Of a stretch of DNA of 64,000 bases, positions 61,558 through 64,000 are shown piece by piece; position 1 is the stretch's first letter; the number at the start of each line of letters is the position of its first letter. The notes below the pieces were generated by a model. It had not been told where the DNA came from and ran no database searches. It worked only from the letters and a program-made list of their open reading frames with translations. Both the position numbers and the translations under genes were made by a program. The DNA is taken from assembly GCF_014805685.1 (NCBI RefSeq), contig NC_060902.1, forward strand, positions 3,649,286-3,713,285, in the 5' to 3' direction. Source of the stretch: Silurus meridionalis (Eukaryota; Chordata; Actinopteri; Siluriformes; Siluridae).

Positions 61558-61652
61558 ATACAGACTACATCACTGCAGAAGAAGCGCAGAAAGTGGAAAA
61601 GATGCTAACTTTCCTGACTGAAGAGTCCAAGCAGGCTGCGGCTACAACAGCG
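61558..61652 (+). CDS. rnf123: rnf123 exon immediately before the RING exon
   Basis: A 95-nt exon between a ttcccatacag acceptor and a GTAAGC donor (GT at 61653). Its first two bases complete a tyrosine codon begun by the last base of exon 47119-47243. The following 31 codons read TDYITAEEAQKVEKMLTFLT and then EESKQAAATTA, ending at a codon boundary. Human RNF123 has YADYISADELAQVEQML...AQAAAA directly before the C3HC4 RING (CPICYA...). The next exon should start with the short linker to the RING; I did not find a CPICYA-like exon up to 64000. The segment is probably helical and precedes the catalytic E2-binding RING. Confidence 0.95.
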
Positions 61653-61959
61653 GTAAGCTTCAAACATATTATAACATGTCGTTACAGCTACGAGCACCAA
61701 GGACAGAACTCAAGAGATCCATCTGCTTCTTTGTACTTATTGATTTGTCAGTAATTATAATTGGTGTACTAATAGGCTTTGATTCAATTTAGTTTGATTA
61801 GCTTTATGATTAGACTCCGTTTTAATGATGAAAAAATATAAAAAATATTTTTTGTATTCCTAAATCAAAGAGTGAAACAGTTTACACTTTTTGTAAGAAA
61901 CCGAATAAAAAATAAAATAAAAATAAAATAGTGTTTCAATTCATTGAGAACAAAGCTCT

Positions 61960-62135
61960 GTTGCAGGATATCGTCATGGAACTTGCTTTGTGTACAGGGG
62001 CAAAAAAATGTAAGCTAATGCATCCAAAGTCATCCTATACGATTATATCTCCAACTTTGTAGTAACACTCTGAAGAAGAACCACATATGGCTGAAATAGT
62101 CAGGTGATCCAATACTTTTGTCCATATTGTTTATA
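61960..62135 (-). mobile_element. Tc1/mariner-derived repeat, terminal fragment
   Basis: Plus strand: gtcatggaacttgctttgtg, acaggggcaaaaaaatg, cctatacgattatatctcc and gaagaaccacatatggctga, then ccaatacttttgtccatatt. This is the 5' third of the Tc1-derived family in reverse orientation, as at 46170-46636. Confidence 0.72.
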
Positions 62136-63636
62136 ACACATTCACTTCTCACTACTGACCAATTGGAATCCTTCATACACCCTGGGCGGTAAAAAAATGT
62201 TAAAATTGTTTTGGGCAGTGGTTTTACTAAATATGATGAGTCTTTGTGTTGAATAAAAATTGTCTTTGTTTGTATAAAGGAAGTTCATCTTCTAGAAAAA
62301 AGCTTCATCACTGGTTTATAGCACAGATGTTTAAAGCCCACTAGTTGAAGTAAAGCCTTGGTCTTGATAACGTTTGAAGAAGTTGACTTTCGTTTCATTC
62401 TACCTTCATCATCTAGAACCCTTTTAAGACTTGATATGATCTTAGCTAGTCTTGGTATTGGACTTGTTGGACTTGTATTTGACAGTGGTGGTCTTGCAAA
62501 AAGCAAAAATGTTCCAAGATCTTTTTTTTTTTTATGACACAATATGAAAATCAAAGACCCTTAAGATTTGGTTTGATATTAGACACAATGTCCACTTCTG
62601 CAATCTGTATTTGCTTTATATCACTTGTTTTTAAATAATTAACAAGTCATTAGTCATTACAATGCACTATCAAGGGTTTAGTAAAAGCCATTAAAGTGTT
62701 TTTGAGGTCGGATTGAAAAGTTGCAGGAGGATCCTGTGGCTTGGCTTTAATGGACTAAGTGTGTATCCCACATTGGGCCTTGCACATTTGCTGCTCCCTA
62801 GCGCAGAGATAATACCGCAGAGTTAGACTGCAGAAAACAGAGCCGTCTGCAGTATGAAATATGATCTCTGGTGCCTTCCCTTCCTAAGCAGGCCAAATCG
62901 TATTTAGTGCTCTAAATGCATCCATGATTCATCCTGAACCTTCTCTTACGCTGGAAACTCAAAAGAGCCTGGACTTTAATATACTGTAGTGCTCATGTGG
63001 CGTTAGGAGCAAAAGCAATTTCTCAAATTCCACATGACTGCTTTTTAAACTATGAAGTTTGTTTTCGAGAACAGCTGCATGTCTGGTCAGTGTCAAACCC
63101 GAGCCTGTGTGGCATCGTAGGACAAACACAGGATGCCCATAATATATCATTAAATGGTTGAGGAGATTAAATAAAACTTTGGCTGTGGGTTTGCACATAA
63201 TTGCTCATGCAGATGTTAGCTGAGGATATTTACATGCCTCATATCTAGAGAGATCTTTCTGATTAAAAGTAATAAATTAGTGCTATACCTCTGGTATTCT
63301 CCAGCCAAAGAATGTTCACCATCAAGGTTATGAAGTATATATTTAAGGGGTATAATGGAAAATATTCTCCTGGGCAAAAAAAGACCAAAATGGCAAAATA
63401 TTGGCTTTTAAATATTCTTAAAAACATATCACTGGTCAGGAAATGAGCAATAATGAAACAAATAGATAAAGTAATACTTTGTGGGATAACTGTTCCCTTT
63501 TAATTCTTTCACTGTTCAAAAAAAAAAAAAAAAAAAACCGAAATTTTCTTTTTACAATAAGAAGAGTCAGTGTTGATCTTTCCAATGTTTGTCATCAAAC
63601 AAATGATGAGTAGCTACATTTTTCAGTCTTACACAT

Positions 63637-63656
63637 GCACACACACACACACACAG
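63637..63656 (+). repeat. Short (CA)n microsatellite
   Basis: About ten CA units. Confidence 0.9.
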
Positions 63657-64000
63657 TTGTCTGGGTTTTATTTGTATGCTACAGTGGCAGGCCATCAGCA
63701 AGGCCTTTTTGTTGGTTGGAACATATTACAATCACTGACTTACATTTTTTTATATTTTCTCCATTAATATGTTTTAAATTATTCCTCATACTCTATTCTC
63801 TTAGTTTCCTAGCTTTTCTATCAGTTGTGCTGCATCCAGTAATGTATGTTTATGTTACAGATTCTATCCTACCAGATTTTAGCGATCACATGTTGCCAGG
63901 GTCAAACAGATCTGCAATCAGATCAGAATAAACAGTGCAGGGACCTGTACCCTAAATTACTGTAACACGCCTATAGAGAAAACCGTCGCTTTTACAGTGC

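Larger units (their letters stand above)
61653..64000 (+). other. rnf123 intron before the RING exon, partial
   Basis: Starts with the GTAAGC donor and is open at the right window edge. It holds a Tc1-derived fragment (61960-62135), a poly(A) run near 63519-63537 and a short (CA)n at 63637-63656. The 62690-63000 part is relatively GC-balanced and unique-looking. No RING-coding exon was found here. Confidence 0.7.

Overview
The window looks like a piece of a teleost fish genome. It is AT-rich and intron-dominated, with dense di- to pentanucleotide arrays, Tc1/mariner remnants, hAT-type non-autonomous elements, tRNA-derived SINEs of the kind common in ostariophysan fish, and L2-like and RTE-like LINE fragments. 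The species cannot be fixed; a catfish-like ostariophysan is a guess. No prokaryotic, viral or organellar genes were seen.

Two protein-coding genes are supported. The plus strand carries three consecutive exons of rnf123 (E3 ubiquitin ligase KPC1): 3387-3471, 47119-47243 and 61558-61652. Their phases join exactly and they encode the segment just before the C-terminal RING. Earlier exons lie left of the window and the RING exon lies right of it. The minus strand carries a complete single-exon coding region for amigo3 (LRR-Ig transmembrane adhesion protein, 493 aa, 32604-34085), nested antisense inside the 43.6-kb rnf123 intron. As I recall, human AMIGO3 also lies antisense within the RNF123 span, so the nesting looks ancient.

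Layout: 1-3386 is the end of an upstream rnf123 intron with old repeat copies. 3472-32603 is intron with SINEs, Tc1 derivatives, hAT insertions and long microsatellites. 32604-35230 holds amigo3 and its 5' flank. 35231-47118 is more intron with DNA transposons, two long inverted-repeat hairpins, a minisatellite and a roughly 1-kb pyrimidine-rich tract. 47244-61557 is the next rnf123 intron with two L2-like LINE fragments (one carrying a hAT insertion), an RTE endonuclease remnant and a Tc1 fragment. 61653-64000 is the start of the intron before the RING exon.

The two genes are not known to share a pathway; their link is positional. RNF123 is a cytoplasmic ubiquitin ligase, while AMIGO3 is a cell-surface adhesion molecule. 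Convergent overlap of the transcripts is the only interaction the sequence suggests. I found no wholly new system. The most notable points are the nested gene pair, the paired loss of two LRRNT cysteines in AMIGO3, a perfect 40-bp hairpin, and several datable nested transposon insertions.
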